DNA of 64,000 bases from Hyphomicrobiales bacterium. Its GTDB lineage: Bacteria; Pseudomonadota; Alphaproteobacteria; Rhizobiales; Rhizobiaceae. A model generated the notes under the pieces. It saw nothing but the letters and a program-made list of their open reading frames with translations. It had not been told where the DNA came from and ran no database searches. Location of the stretch: positions 62,001 to 126,000 of the forward strand of contig UCCA01000018.1 in assembly GCA_900470805.1 (NCBI GenBank), given 5' to 3'. Below, piece by piece: positions 9,060 through 17,765 of this stretch (positions are counted from its first letter, which is position 1; every line of letters starts with the position of its first letter). A program made the translations under genes and the position numbers.

Positions 9060-10955
9060 TTAGCGTGCGGCTGCCTGTTCGGCGAGCGGCTGATTGATCG
9101 ACGCGCCATACTGCGTCTGCAGCAGGGCCACCATCTGGTCGAGGATATCGTCGCCGGCGGCATTGGCCATGGCGGTGATCTGCTGGTCCTGATTGGCCAG
9201 CACGTCGCCGGTCGGCTCGGTATTGACTTCATTGACCTTCAGCAGGATCTGCGTCGTCGGATCGGCACCAGCCGCAGTGGCGACCGTATCCATCGGGCCG
9301 GAGAAAGCCGCGTTGACGCCTGATGTGCCGAGCACGGCGTCATCCATGCCACGCGTGATGCCGCTCTTGGTCTGGACCTCGATGCCGAGCGGCGCGGCAA
9401 TGTCAGCCAGAGACGTGCCCTTCTGCGCCTGCTGCTTCAGCTCGTCGGCCTTTTTGGCAAGTTCCGATTTCTGCTGTTCGGCGGTCCAATCGGCAACTGC
9501 CTTGTCCTTGACTTCGGCAAGCGGACGTTCGCGGTCCGGGGTGATGTCGCCCAGTGTGAACCAGAGATAACCATCCGTACCGATCGACAGCGACGGCACG
9601 TCGGCGCCGGTCTCGGCACGGAAGACGGCGCTGAGCACCTGCTGCTTGGCGGGAATGTCCTTGACCTCGGCGCCGGCCTTGTCAAGGCCGGTAGCATCCA
9701 CGGCATCCACCGTGACGGCCTTGAGCTTCAGCTGCGTCGCGATCTGGTCGAGCGTGGAGCCGGAGCTGCGCAGATCCTCGATCTGGTCGTGAACGCTGAC
9801 CATCTGCTGTGCGGCGTTGGAGACGGCCAGCTGCTTGCGGATGTCTTCCCTGACCTCTTCAAGCGTCTTGGCGCTCTCAGGCTTGATATTGGTGATGCGC
9901 AGGATCACAGGACCGAAGCTGCCCTCGACGACCGGCGACGTTCCGCCGTTCTTCGCGACCGCAAAGGCGGCATCCGCCACGGCCTGATCGGGAACCTTGT
10001 CCTTGGAGAACTCGCCGAGCATGACGTCGTTTGCGGTCTTGCCCTGGTCTGTCACCAGCTGGTCGAAGGTGGTGCCGGTCTTCAGCGCATTGATCGCAGC
10101 GTTGGCGAGATCCTTGTTCTGGAACGTCAGTTGCTCGACGGTGCGGGTCTCAGGCGTCGTGTAGCTTGCCTTGCGCTTCTCAAAATCCTCGCGGATCTGG
10201 TCGTCAGTCACCGAGCCGGCATCGGCGATATCGTCGGGCTGCAGCTTGAGATAGGTGAATTTGCGATATTCGGGCGCCCGGTAGCGCGGCTTGGCGCCTT
10301 CGAACCACTTGGCAAGCACGTCGTCGGCCGGGGCCTTGATCGGCTCGATATTGGCGTTGGTCAGCAACAGGTAGTCGATGCCGCGGCTTTCCTGGCGATA
10401 GAGCTTCATCGCATCGACCATGGTCTTCGGCGGCGTGAAGCCGTTGGAGATGGCATCGACGATCTGGCTGCGCACGGCAACCTTGGTGCGTTCCTTGATA
10501 TAGTCATCCTCGCGAATGCCCGCGTTGCGCAGGCGCGAGGTGAACAGCGAGCGGTCGAACTGGCCGTTGACCGCCTTGAAGGCCGGATCCTCGCCGATCA
10601 GCTGTGCCAGGCGATCGTTGGAGAGGCCGAGGTTCATGTCGGCGGCGAGCTGATCGAGCGATGCACCGGCGACAAGCTGCGAGAGCACCTGCTGCTCGAC
10701 GCCGAATGCGCGGGCCTGCTCAGGCGTCAGGCGCATGCCGAACTGCTGGCTCAGGTTGGAAACCTGGCGCTGATAGGCGAGGCGAAATTCGTTCACATCG
10801 ACCTGCTGATCGCCAACCGTGACAACAGTCGTGCTGCTGCTGCCGCCGGTGAGAAGAGAGGCGGAAATGCCCCAGATGCCGAAAGAGGCGACCAGGAGCA
10901 GCATCAGGAGCTTGGCGGCCCAAGTCTGGGCGGCTCTTCGCAGGACATCGAACAT
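9060..10955 (-). CDS. ppiD: PpiD-type SurA-N/parvulin periplasmic folding chaperone
   Basis: A 631-residue inner-membrane-anchored folding factor. A single N-terminal membrane helix ([20 protein letters not shown]) is followed by a SurA-N-like chaperone region ([14 protein letters not shown]), a central parvulin-like PPIase domain (~250-370, [20 protein letters not shown]) and a second C-terminal SurA-like part. Known PpiD proteins assist newly exported polypeptides next to SecYEG. It is the first gene of the trp/moa operon, an arrangement I recall from other Rhizobiales. A candidate promoter lies just upstream. Confidence 0.92.
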   Translation of the reverse strand: MFDVLRRAAQTWAAKLLMLLLVASFGIWGISASLLTGGSSSTTVVTVGDQQVDVNEFRLAYQRQVSNLSQQFGMRLTPEQARAFGVEQQVLSQLVAGASLDQLAADMNLGLSNDRLAQLIGEDPAFKAVNGQFDRSLFTSRLRNAGIREDDYIKERTKVAVRSQIVDAISNGFTPPKTMVDAMKLYRQESRGIDYLLLTNANIEPIKAPADDVLAKWFEGAKPRYRAPEYRKFTYLKLQPDDIADAGSVTDDQIREDFEKRKASYTTPETRTVEQLTFQNKDLANAAINALKTGTTFDQLVTDQGKTANDVMLGEFSKDKVPDQAVADAAFAVAKNGGTSPVVEGSFGPVILRITNIKPESAKTLEEVREDIRKQLAVSNAAQQMVSVHDQIEDLRSSGSTLDQIATQLKLKAVTVDAVDATGLDKAGAEVKDIPAKQQVLSAVFRAETGADVPSLSIGTDGYLWFTLGDITPDRERPLAEVKDKAVADWTAEQQKSELAKKADELKQQAQKGTSLADIAAPLGIEVQTKSGITRGMDDAVLGTSGVNAAFSGPMDTVATAAGADPTTQILLKVNEVNTEPTGDVLANQDQQITAMANAAGDDILDQMVALLQTQYGASINQPLAEQAAAR

Positions 10956-10972
10956 CGAAACGCAAACCTCGC

Positions 10973-10999
10973 ATTATATAATCGCCCGCTTGCGGGCAA
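10973..10999 (-). promoter_or_regulatory. candidate sigma70-type promoter of ppiD-trpDC-moaC-moeA
   Basis: Read on the minus strand there is TTGCCC (10999-10994) and TATAAT (10978-10973) separated by 15 nt, which is slightly short. The spacer contains the palindrome GCCCGC-tt-GCGGGC (10984-10997). It ends about 17 nt before the ppiD ATG. Assignment is by motif only. Confidence 0.35.
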
Positions 11000-11030
11000 A
11001 GCATTTGTCGTTCCTTAGAGCAAACGCGTC

Positions 11031-11056
11031 CGGAAATGAAGGGCGGAAATGAAGGC
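11031..11056. repeat. 13-bp tandem duplication
   Basis: CGGAAATGAAGGG is followed immediately by CGGAAATGAAGGC, 12 of 13 bases identical. It lies between the divergent ppiD and DUF883-type genes; no function can be given. Confidence 0.6.
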
Positions 11057-11189
11057 TTATCGCGCGAAAACATCCGCGCTATATCGGGTGCGGACGAGGA
11101 CACGGCATGCGCGACAAAAGACACCGCCTCGCGGAACCTTTGCCGGGGTTATTTCGTTGAGCAGCATCCCGATGAAACAGGAGCAAACA

Positions 11190-11471
11190 ATGGCCGACAT
11201 CAAAACCGCCTCCGCACAGTCTACAGCCGCGCGCGTCAAGGCGGAGATTGCAACAGATGATCTTTCCGCACAGGTCGCCGCATTGCGCGAAGACCTTTCG
11301 CGTCTTTCCGAAAGCGTCGTGGCGCTCGGACAGGGGGCAAAGACAGCCGTTGCGGACGAGGCCTCCGTATTGACCGAGCGCGTGCGCGATAAGGTGCGCG
11401 AAGAACCGCTGCTGGCGATCGCCGTCACCGCAGGCGTGGCCTATCTCTTCGGCCTGATCAGCCGCCGCTAA
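11190..11471 (+). CDS. DUF883/YqjD-ElaB-like membrane-anchored protein
   Basis: A 93-residue protein with a charged heptad-like helical region (LSAQVAALREDLSRLSESV) and a C-terminal hydrophobic segment ending in a short basic tail (LLAIAVTAGVAYLFGLISRR). This is the DUF883 plan; in E. coli the ElaB and YqjD members are tail-anchored inner-membrane proteins that bind ribosomes in stationary phase. AGGAG lies 6 nt before the ATG at 11190, which rules out the longer upstream frame. A clear terminator follows. Confidence 0.8.
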   Translation: MADIKTASAQSTAARVKAEIATDDLSAQVAALREDLSRLSESVVALGQGAKTAVADEASVLTERVRDKVREEPLLAIAVTAGVAYLFGLISRR

Positions 11472-11496
11472 AGCGAAATTCAGTCACGGACAACAG

Positions 11497-11530
11497 AAAA
11501 GCCGGACGCAGTCGTGTCCGGCTTTTCTTC
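11497..11530 (+). terminator. rho-independent terminator after the DUF883-type gene
   Basis: Perfect 11-bp inverted repeat AAAAGCCGGAC / GTCCGGCTTTT with an 8-nt loop, followed by TCTTC. The A/T-flanked arms could also terminate transcripts from the opposite strand, such as the convergent GlsB gene. Confidence 0.85.
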
Positions 11531-11557
11531 TTGTGTTCTCACTACGCTTTGTCGTCG

Positions 11558-11812
11558 TCACCGCCGGATCAGCCGGCCGACCGCGATCAAGATGCAGGCG
11601 CCTATGAAGCCGGCGATCAGATAAGCAAGCCAACCGGCGCCGAGCGTCAGGCCGAGCGCCGACAGAATGGCATTGGCGACGATGGCACCGACAATCCCGA
11701 GAATGATATTCATGAAGACGCCCATGTTGCTGTTCATGAACTTCTCCGCCAGCCACCCGGCGATGCCGCCGATAATGATGGCCGCAATCCAACCAACGCC
11801 TGCATTTTCCAT
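11558..11812 (-). CDS. GlsB/YeaQ/YmgE-family stress-response membrane protein
   Basis: An 84-residue very hydrophobic protein with three glycine-rich membrane segments: GWIAAIIIGGIAGWLAEKFM, MGVFMNIILGIVGAIVANAI and GAGWLAYLIAGFIGACILI. This is the transglycosylase-associated/GlsB family, small inner-membrane proteins often induced by general or acid stress with no proven biochemical role. Starts at 11818 or 11812 are both served by the AAAGGA at 11821-11826; the 11812 start (MENAG) gives the better spacing. Confidence 0.85.
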   Translation of the reverse strand: MENAGVGWIAAIIIGGIAGWLAEKFMNSNMGVFMNIILGIVGAIVANAILSALGLTLGAGWLAYLIAGFIGACILIAVGRLIRR

Positions 11813-12549
11813 CGTCATATGTCCTTTCGAGAAAACGTTGAACGTCAAATAAAGATCTTGCCCATGTGCATGACCGTTACGCAGCGCCTCACATCGATCA
11901 CGCCAGGATTTAGATAGGCGGCACATACGGTTGAGCAAGGCGCCCGGGCCATCAGCCCGAATGTTTCATCCCACTGCAGTCGCAGCCAAAACCGGACCTC
12001 AAGCCAAATCGCTGGGCGCCGCCATTATCACGGCAATGTGAAATACAACCAGTAGGGGATTTTCGAGCAGTCACTCGACGCAGTGTCGAGTGCGTTTCGA
12101 CGGTGGTGCGATTTACGGAGAGGCGCCGCAAAAATGGTAGTCATTGCATCGCTTACTTAAGCGTATTATCGCGCCTTATCTGCAGTAGATAAATGCATCC
12201 AAAGGTATATTAAAGCTATTATTTGCATTACATCGGCGATATCCCGTGACTTAATGAAGAAAATACACAGTTCATATTTTCTATTTCGTGGATTTCATTT
12301 CAATGAGATCAATGAACATCGACGATGCCACACTTATAATCGATTATTCTCAATGATGTATTGCCCACTATGCATTATCTTCATGAAGACGCCAGTGTTG
12401 TTGATGAATGCCCATGGAGGACATGGGCGAAGCGCACGTGTCGTTAAAAAAGCTCAGCAGCACGCCAAAATGAAGGTTTTTATCAGCAACGCCTTGCTCA
12501 ACCTGCAATCTATGTCATGTTATCCGTCTGGACATGAGGGGTAACAGAG
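11813..12549. other. AT-richer intergenic region with one hairpin
   Basis: About 730 bp without a convincing gene. The 96-codon frame at 12254-12544 has no ribosome binding site and no recognisable features. Composition from ~12100 to 12500 is clearly more AT-rich than the flanks. A hairpin CACTCGAC-gcagt-GTCGAGTG lies at 12072-12092 without a T-run. Confidence 0.5.
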
Positions 12550-12756
12550 ATGATCAATCTTCAGTCAGCTCACAATGATGTCAACCACGATCAACGCCTG
12601 CTCGATTGCCGGGCGGATGTCGAACCGGCACTTCATCAGATTATCCGCGAGGCGCAACAGAAAGGCTGGGCGGCGGCGGAGGTCGCCATGGCGATCGCGG
12701 ATGCGGCGGACGACTACATCCTGCTATTGGCAAACAGGAAGACCACGGCTCACTGA
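12550..12756 (+). CDS. small hypothetical protein
   Basis: A 68-residue soluble, probably helical protein (LHQIIREAQQKGWAAAEVAMAIADAADDYILLL). Short proteins of this composition are common in Rhizobiaceae, but I do not recognise a named family. A purine-rich GAGGGG precedes the ATG by about 9 nt. It lies just before the tRNA-Ser gene, on the chromosomal side of the accessory region. Confidence 0.55.
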   Translation: MINLQSAHNDVNHDQRLLDCRADVEPALHQIIREAQQKGWAAAEVAMAIADAADDYILLLANRKTTAH

Positions 12757-12929
12757 CACAGTTTCGGCAGCGGTCGGCATGCGTCCAGCTATCATCGTTC
12801 GTCGAGTGGCGGAAGATGATGCAAACCGAATACCGACCGGTTGACGCTATCCCGGAAGCAGCTATAAAGCCTTCCAAACCTGATTTGCCGCGATCCGCAA
12901 CGACTGCCGTGTTTTGTCTTGTGGCGCGA

Positions 12930-14897
12930 TCAAATCGACGCGATGGAAGAGTGTCCGAGTGGTTTAAGGAACCGGTCTTGAAAACCGGCGTGCGGGAGAC
13001 CGTACCGTGGGTTCGAATCCCACCTCTTCCGCCATCTGCGTTCATATGTACGAACCCTTGGATCAGAAGCTTCAAGGCCGCGTTCTCGCGCTTGGGCAAC
13101 GCCAAATGCTAAGTCGGATATGTGGCCTTGGATATCTATGGTGCGTTCTCCTACGATCACAACGGCAACAATCGTGGTTAGGTAGATTTTCGCGATTGCT
13201 CTGTTTTCGCCGAAAAGCACTTCCAGCATGTCATTGCGAAATAGATCGACGCTTTCAGGCGTTATGCCGCCAGCATGGTCATAGGTACGTCGAAGCAAGT
13301 CTGCGAGCATTTGATTTGCAGTGCGCAGTTCTACGGACACTGCGGCTACGTCGGCTTGGTAGGGACGTTGGTCACTGATCGATGGTATCTGTTTAGCAAC
13401 AGCGAACAGTCCGCTAAGCGCCGTCTCGGCTGCGGTGATCCGAGCCCGAAGCTGAGGCACCAATATATTCTCCTGTTCTCTCGCCAACATTTCTCGATCG
13501 CGCAATCGCGTAAGCAATTCAATCAAACGGTCTTGGGCAAGAACCCGATCTCTGACCTGTTCAAGCACGAGGGTATCTAGGTCTTTTTCAGCTACGCGGG
13601 GCCGACTGCATCTTCTTTCGTGTGGTGCGACAGACGTGTGGGCGTTCGTTCCCCTGGCATCACTGCTACATCTGTAGTAGCGATATACACGGCCAAGCTT
13701 CCCTGTTCCCGTTCCTAGCGTCATGGACGCACCGCAAGCGCACTTAGCAATCCCTGCCAGCAGGAGTGGGCTGCTTACGAGCTTGGCCCCCGACATCCTC
13801 GGATTTCGGCGCTCAAGCATCTCTTGAACCCTATCAAAATCTGCTCGGGAAACGATCGGGCGCACCTTAAGCAGAGGAGGCTCATATTTCTGCTGAAACT
13901 GGTGTACATTTTGGTTTACTCCCCAAAAGTATTCTCCATAGTATATCGATTGTGTGAGCATCCTGTGGATTGCCTGGGTACTCCATCGCGACCCCATTCG
14001 CGTTCGATACCCGTGATCGTTCAGCCAAACCACGATTGATTTCACACCCATCGGTGGACCGTTACCGTCGCCGAAGAGAGCCATTGAATATATCTGCTCG
14101 ACTATCACTCGTTCTTCATCATGAACTTCGAGCAGCGAGCGCTGCCTGTTTTCTGGGCTAGGAGTGCACCTATAGCCATAAGGCGGGGTACCGCCCGGCC
14201 AATATCCTTTGCCCACCATATGAACGCGTGCGCGAGTTGAATCTACTGCCGATCGTAGTGAATAGAACTCATCCATCAAATTGGTCATGCGTAAAGCGAC
14301 CATTCCGCCCGCATCTTTTGAAAACGTTTGCGTTATTGCCAGAATGGCAATGCTTCTTTCATGGAGAAGAGCCTCGAATATATCGTAATCTTTTGAGGAT
14401 CTAGCGAACCTGGAAGTGTTATGTACCAGTATCTTGTTGAATGGTGGATCACCTTCTGCAAATGCATCTGCGATCATTCTCCTGAACTCTTTCCGCGCTG
14501 TGGATTTCGCGGACTTACCAGGTTCATAGTACACTGCGACAACCAGCCATTTCTGCTGTTCGCAAAATTTGCGGAGCTGAATCTCTTGATCGGGCATCGA
14601 CAAGTCACTGCGCACACTTTTGTCGCCGGAAACACGAATATACAAAGCAACGCGCGTGGGAGCTACGGTCATTTCACTCACCCCGCCCGCCGGCGCCAGT
14701 TGCCGCTTTCGACGATCTGCGGTGCTCTCTCGCTTCACCTGCCGACTTAACACGTCATTGAATACTACTTCCAAAGGCGTCTTCACCTGAGTGTTTTGCA
14801 GGGTGATGGAGAGAGGTATTACCGCCGGCGTCTTTGTCGTGCTCTCCTTCTTAGTCCGACCTTGTGTCGAGTGGGGTCCTTGGTGAATGCGTGTCAT
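12930..14897 (-). CDS. large serine site-specific recombinase whose frame reads through tRNA-Ser
   Basis: A 655-codon frame. After ~75 extra residues comes a resolvase domain (RVALYIRVSG with the catalytic serine, then ILVHNTSRFARSSKDY). It is followed by a recombinase domain (GGTPPYGYRCTPS), a zinc ribbon (CACGASMTL, later cysteines to ~450) and a long coiled region. AAGGAG 8 nt before the ATG at 14897 supports the long N-terminus; an ATG at 14672 would give the usual family start. The last 34 codons (WRKRWDSNPR onward) are the antisense of the complete tRNA-Ser plus 15 bp beyond it, so the natural C-terminus was replaced or extended at the junction. The enzyme presumably mediated integration or excision of the adjoining DNA. 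Confidence 0.88.
   Translation of the reverse strand: MTRIHQGPHSTQGRTKKESTTKTPAVIPLSITLQNTQVKTPLEVVFNDVLSRQVKRESTADRRKRQLAPAGGVSEMTVAPTRVALYIRVSGDKSVRSDLSMPDQEIQLRKFCEQQKWLVVAVYYEPGKSAKSTARKEFRRMIADAFAEGDPPFNKILVHNTSRFARSSKDYDIFEALLHERSIAILAITQTFSKDAGGMVALRMTNLMDEFYSLRSAVDSTRARVHMVGKGYWPGGTPPYGYRCTPSPENRQRSLLEVHDEERVIVEQIYSMALFGDGNGPPMGVKSIVVWLNDHGYRTRMGSRWSTQAIHRMLTQSIYYGEYFWGVNQNVHQFQQKYEPPLLKVRPIVSRADFDRVQEMLERRNPRMSGAKLVSSPLLLAGIAKCACGASMTLGTGTGKLGRVYRYYRCSSDARGTNAHTSVAPHERRCSRPRVAEKDLDTLVLEQVRDRVLAQDRLIELLTRLRDREMLAREQENILVPQLRARITAAETALSGLFAVAKQIPSISDQRPYQADVAAVSVELRTANQMLADLLRRTYDHAGGITPESVDLFRNDMLEVLFGENRAIAKIYLTTIVAVVIVGERTIDIQGHISDLAFGVAQARERGLEASDPRVRTYERRWRKRWDSNPRYGLPHAGFQDRFLKPLGHSSIASI
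12945..13034 (+). tRNA. tRNA-Ser (anticodon UGA)
   Basis: A 90-nt class II tRNA. The acceptor stem GGAAGAG pairs with CTCTTCC, followed by the discriminator G and an encoded CCA. The anticodon stem CCGGT/ACCGG encloses the loop CTTGAAA, giving UGA. A long variable arm (~GTGCGGGAGACCGTAC) and the T-arm GTGGG-TTCGAAT-CCCAC are present. Its 3' end coincides with the border of a recombinase-bearing segment, so it is the likely integration site. Confidence 0.97.
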
Positions 14898-14910
14898 CTA
14901 TCTCACTCCT

Positions 14911-15318
14911 TCAGACCTTGGGGCTTGCTTTCCGGTTTAATATGGTCGCTAGGGCCACCACCTCATGTTCTGTGACGTGGGGCGGCAATGCCACAGAGTT
15001 CGACACCTGCCATCTCGTCGAATTTGGCCTGTGGCTTAGACTCGTCCTCGTCAACTGCACTGCATGTTTAAGATCCGCCGACACTCCTGTTGGACTACCG
15101 TCCGCAGTATCGTGTCGTGATATCGGCGCGGCTGGGCATCGGTCGCCGTATCTGGAGTTTTCTCTTTGGATTGAGTTGTCCGGCGCCATATCGTAGTGAT
15201 CATCGGTTGTCAGCGGCGTCTTATTCCTGTGTCCGCGGATTGTCTGCCGGGCAAATGTCCGCATCATGCAAGCCCGCTTCTGTTCGTACAGGTCTTCCTC
15301 ATCATCAAATGTGGACAT
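14911..15318 (-). CDS. hypothetical protein upstream of the recombinase
   Basis: About 135 residues with an acidic then basic N-terminus (MSTFDDEEDLYEQKR, ARQTIRGHRNK) and no recognised domain. GGAG lies 6 nt before the ATG at 15318. The stop is 13 nt before the recombinase ATG, so both are likely cotranscribed. Position suggests an accessory factor such as an excision (directionality) factor, but nothing in the sequence proves this. Confidence 0.5.
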   Translation of the reverse strand: MSTFDDEEDLYEQKRACMMRTFARQTIRGHRNKTPLTTDDHYDMAPDNSIQRENSRYGDRCPAAPISRHDTADGSPTGVSADLKHAVQLTRTSLSHRPNSTRWQVSNSVALPPHVTEHEVVALATILNRKASPKV

Positions 15319-16118
15319 TTTCATCTCCAGGCAAAACTAAGCTCTGCCGGCGAGGTGTTGATCCGCTGCGCCGGTCTCCATGCACTGCCTCAATGTGTGA
15401 TACCGGTATGCCACAGCAAATGTTCGTTGTCGAGTCTGACGATAGTTACATACTCATATCGTGGCCTTGCGAGGAATTGCGTCCTCCTAAAGTCCGCTAT
15501 TTTGTCAACAATTAGAAAAATGTTCGAATCCTTAAGTGGGGAACTTTTACGACTAATCCGAATCCTTCACGCCACGGACGACCACATCTTTACCTTTGTG
15601 AAGTCGCATCGCGGGGGCGCCTGCCGCTCATAGTACTCACTACCGTTGACGTCGGACGAAGAAAGTGACACAATGCTCACTCAGAGAGCAGAAAGACCAC
15701 AAGGTAAGCATTTTGCACCGACTTGGCTTTAGCTGAGCCTCTTCAAGCGAGCGAGCGCTTGTGTTGAGCCATAGTTGAATTAAGCTCGAATCCTCTGAAC
15801 CGCTCCGCTTCTGGAGCGGCGAAACGTCGTCTGACGGCGTGTCGGAGCGGTCGTTTAAAATGGCGTGCACGATGCCTTGGAGCGTCGGATACGCACCAGT
15901 GGGAATCCTTGCGCGCGAGAGCTTTGGCTGATCAAACACCCGTCACCCGGAGCAAAGATTGAACACGCGTCGAACGACATTTTGGGCAGGTCTGCATTGA
16001 GCACGGGACGGGCTCCCAGAACGGTTCCCGGAACCCACGTTTCAAAACGGAGGAAAAGTGGCGGTAGACCCGGCGACTGGCGTAGTGAACGCCGCAGGGC
16101 GCACGAAACCACTTCCTG
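15319..16118. other. poorly coding stretch with hairpin
   Basis: About 800 bp with only short overlapping frames on both strands, none with both a ribosome binding site and recognisable content. A hairpin CCGCTCC-gcttct-GGAGCGG lies at 15800-15819 and a further CGGAGCGG near 15845 could pair with it. This fits decayed mobile DNA. Confidence 0.5.
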
Positions 16119-16499
16119 ATGAGGTTACTGATGATGGTCATCGTATTTCACTGGCAGCGTAGCTACAGCCAGAAAGCACAAAGGCGGGCTTTTCTGGAGG
16201 GTCGCGAACCCACCGTTGATGACATGATAGCTGACGGCAACGGCGAGCCTCAATATAGGTTCTCTGCTTTCGCGGTTCCGCCAGGCACCGAGGCAGAGCG
16301 TCGTCCGCTCCTTCGGCTGGTCGAAGGAGCCGGTTTCCGGAAAGACAAAGCTTCAACGACATGGGTCGCACTTCATGAGGGGGAGGCGTCGACTGTCGCG
16401 CTGAAGGCCGCGTTGGAAGCCGCCAGAATCCGCGCCTTCCATTATCACGATGTTCCTCTGGCATTCATCATCGAGGTTAATTCGGACGGCCTACTGTGA
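16119..16499 (+). CDS. hypothetical protein
   Basis: A 126-codon frame whose codon use and soluble composition (GEPQYRFSAFAVPPGTEAER, ALHEGEASTVALKAALEAAR) look like a real protein, possibly with a two-part alpha/beta fold. No domain is recognised. The start is uncertain: ATGs at 16119, 16131 and 16134 are possible, with no strong ribosome binding site. It may be cargo of the element. Confidence 0.4.
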   Translation: MRLLMMVIVFHWQRSYSQKAQRRAFLEGREPTVDDMIADGNGEPQYRFSAFAVPPGTEAERRPLLRLVEGAGFRKDKASTTWVALHEGEASTVALKAALEAARIRAFHYHDVPLAFIIEVNSDGLL

Positions 16500-16747
16500 A
16501 AAGTTCATCGGTGGTGTGAGCCCTCGAACGAGCGCGAGCGGCTTAGTGGTGCCGGCGCCGCTTGCGGCGTAGGCTTCAAGGTAGCCGTGACGATTGTCAA
16601 CGTGGGACGCTGGAGAGAAGCAGCCTGAATACTCAAGCGCGCAACGGGCCGGAACTGCCAGCCGAGTTGCAGTCCGAAACACGCTACACAAGGAAGATGC
16701 TCGCGTGACAGAAACCACCCGGCGGAGATCCAGGCGTTTATAAAGTA

Positions 16748-17581
16748 GTGCTCGGGGACGACGAGGCCCGGCGCGACCCGAACGTCGGCGCGATCTTGGG
16801 CCCGCTACAGATCGTGAGACAGAACCACCTGAAGAACGAAGGCTGCATTTTCGATATGTACCGCCTCTGGCAAGACTTCTCTGCTACCGATTCTGGCACC
16901 GTCGATTTGTCTCGCGTGAAGCTGCATTCCAGCAGCGTCTACTACCACTTCGGTATGGACATCATGCTCGATCTGGAAAAGGCGCCCGAAACGTGCTTAG
17001 AAGGCGCCTATGTCAGTCGCGGCGAGGGCCGCTGGTTCATGACTTTCGTTTTCGACTATCCCGACTGGGAGACGGAGATACGCCACGAGAGGACGTCGGT
17101 CGCCGAGAAGCGAATGGCGCGAGCTTTCATGGTCGAGTTTCCGGACGGGATCCCGGCCTCAGCCATCCCCAACCATCTGATGGACTTTCATGGCGACGAG
17201 TTCGCTGGCGCTGACCCGAGGCTGCAGTGGATGCTGGTCAACATCGTCCTCAACGCGATGATGTATTTCAGTCAGGCCTACGTCGACGTCTTCGAGAGCC
17301 GGTTCGAGGGGCAGTGGGGAAGCGCGCTTAAGCCGAACGTCTACGAATACGGGCAGCCGACGGCTTCGACGACGCGATGGAGAGTGAGCGTCATACCGTC
17401 AGACCCCCTGCCGGTTCCCGGCGTGGGGAGGGCGAGATGGCTTCTGGAATTAATGAGATCGCGTGCGGGCGAGTGTGCTGAGTTTGAAGTTGGAGCCTGC
17501 GATGACAAGGGTTGTCTCGATATACCTTCCAGATCTGTCAACCGACAGGATACGTCGGGCAGATCCCGGCATTCCGCCTGA
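16748..17581 (+). pseudogene. chimeric ORF: unknown N-terminal part joined to the C-terminus of ImuA
   Basis: A 277-codon frame starting at GTG 16748. Residues 1 to ~203 (FDMYRLWQDF, GRWFMTFVFDYPDWETEIRH, HLMDFHGDEFAGADPRLQWM) belong to a protein I do not recognise. From about residue 204 (17357 on) the sequence TTRWRVSVIPSDPLPVPG, GRARWLLELMRSRAGE, FEVGACDDKG matches the C-terminal tail of rhizobial ImuA, the RecA-like partner of the ImuB-DnaE2 mutasome. The imuB start codon lies inside its end, exactly as in intact imuA-imuB operons. This is therefore a deletion or integration scar in which foreign coding DNA is fused in frame to the last ~75 codons of imuA. Confidence 0.7.
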
Positions 17582-17744
17582 ACAGGCGATTGCCGTGATC
17601 GCGAGGAGCGGGTCCAGCCAGCAACGATGCCTTGCCCGTCGCTTTCGCAGCCGGTCACCACTGCCGAAAAGATTGGCCCATATTGGTGCCCCTGATGCCG
17701 GATCAGCTTATCGAGCAATATCGAAATTGCCTTCTGACCCATAA
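17502..17744 (+). pseudogene. imuB: imuB 5' fragment (DNA polymerase Y-family-like)
   Basis: From the ATG at 17502 the frame reads RVVSIYLPDLSTDRIRR and IPPEQAIAVIARSG, the conserved N-terminus of alphaproteobacterial ImuB. Similarity ends near 17612, after ~37 of the ~500 residues expected; the remaining frame to 17744 is unrelated. ImuB normally links ImuA and DnaE2 in SOS-induced translesion synthesis. No dnaE2 is found nearby, so the cassette is dead at this locus. Confidence 0.75.
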
Positions 17745-17765
17745 TGTAGGGGATATCTTTCCGCA

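Noticed and set aside
7915..11018. Plus-strand frames of 382 and 409 codons
   Set aside because: Antisense of trpC/trpD and ppiD respectively.
12254..12544. 96-codon plus-strand frame in the AT-rich gap
   Set aside because: No ribosome binding site, odd composition and no recognisable segment.
12945..13034. Treating the recombinase C-terminal WRKRWDSNPR segment as a protein domain
   Set aside because: It is simply the antisense translation of tRNA-Ser, a well-known source of spurious protein tails.
15522..15531. GTTCGAATCC, identical to part of the tRNA-Ser T-arm, as a possible right attachment site
   Set aside because: Only 10 nt of generic T-loop sequence match; the flanking bases diverge, so it is within chance.
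15640..15939. 99-codon minus-strand frame
   Set aside because: No start signal, overlaps frames on the other strand, located in decayed DNA.
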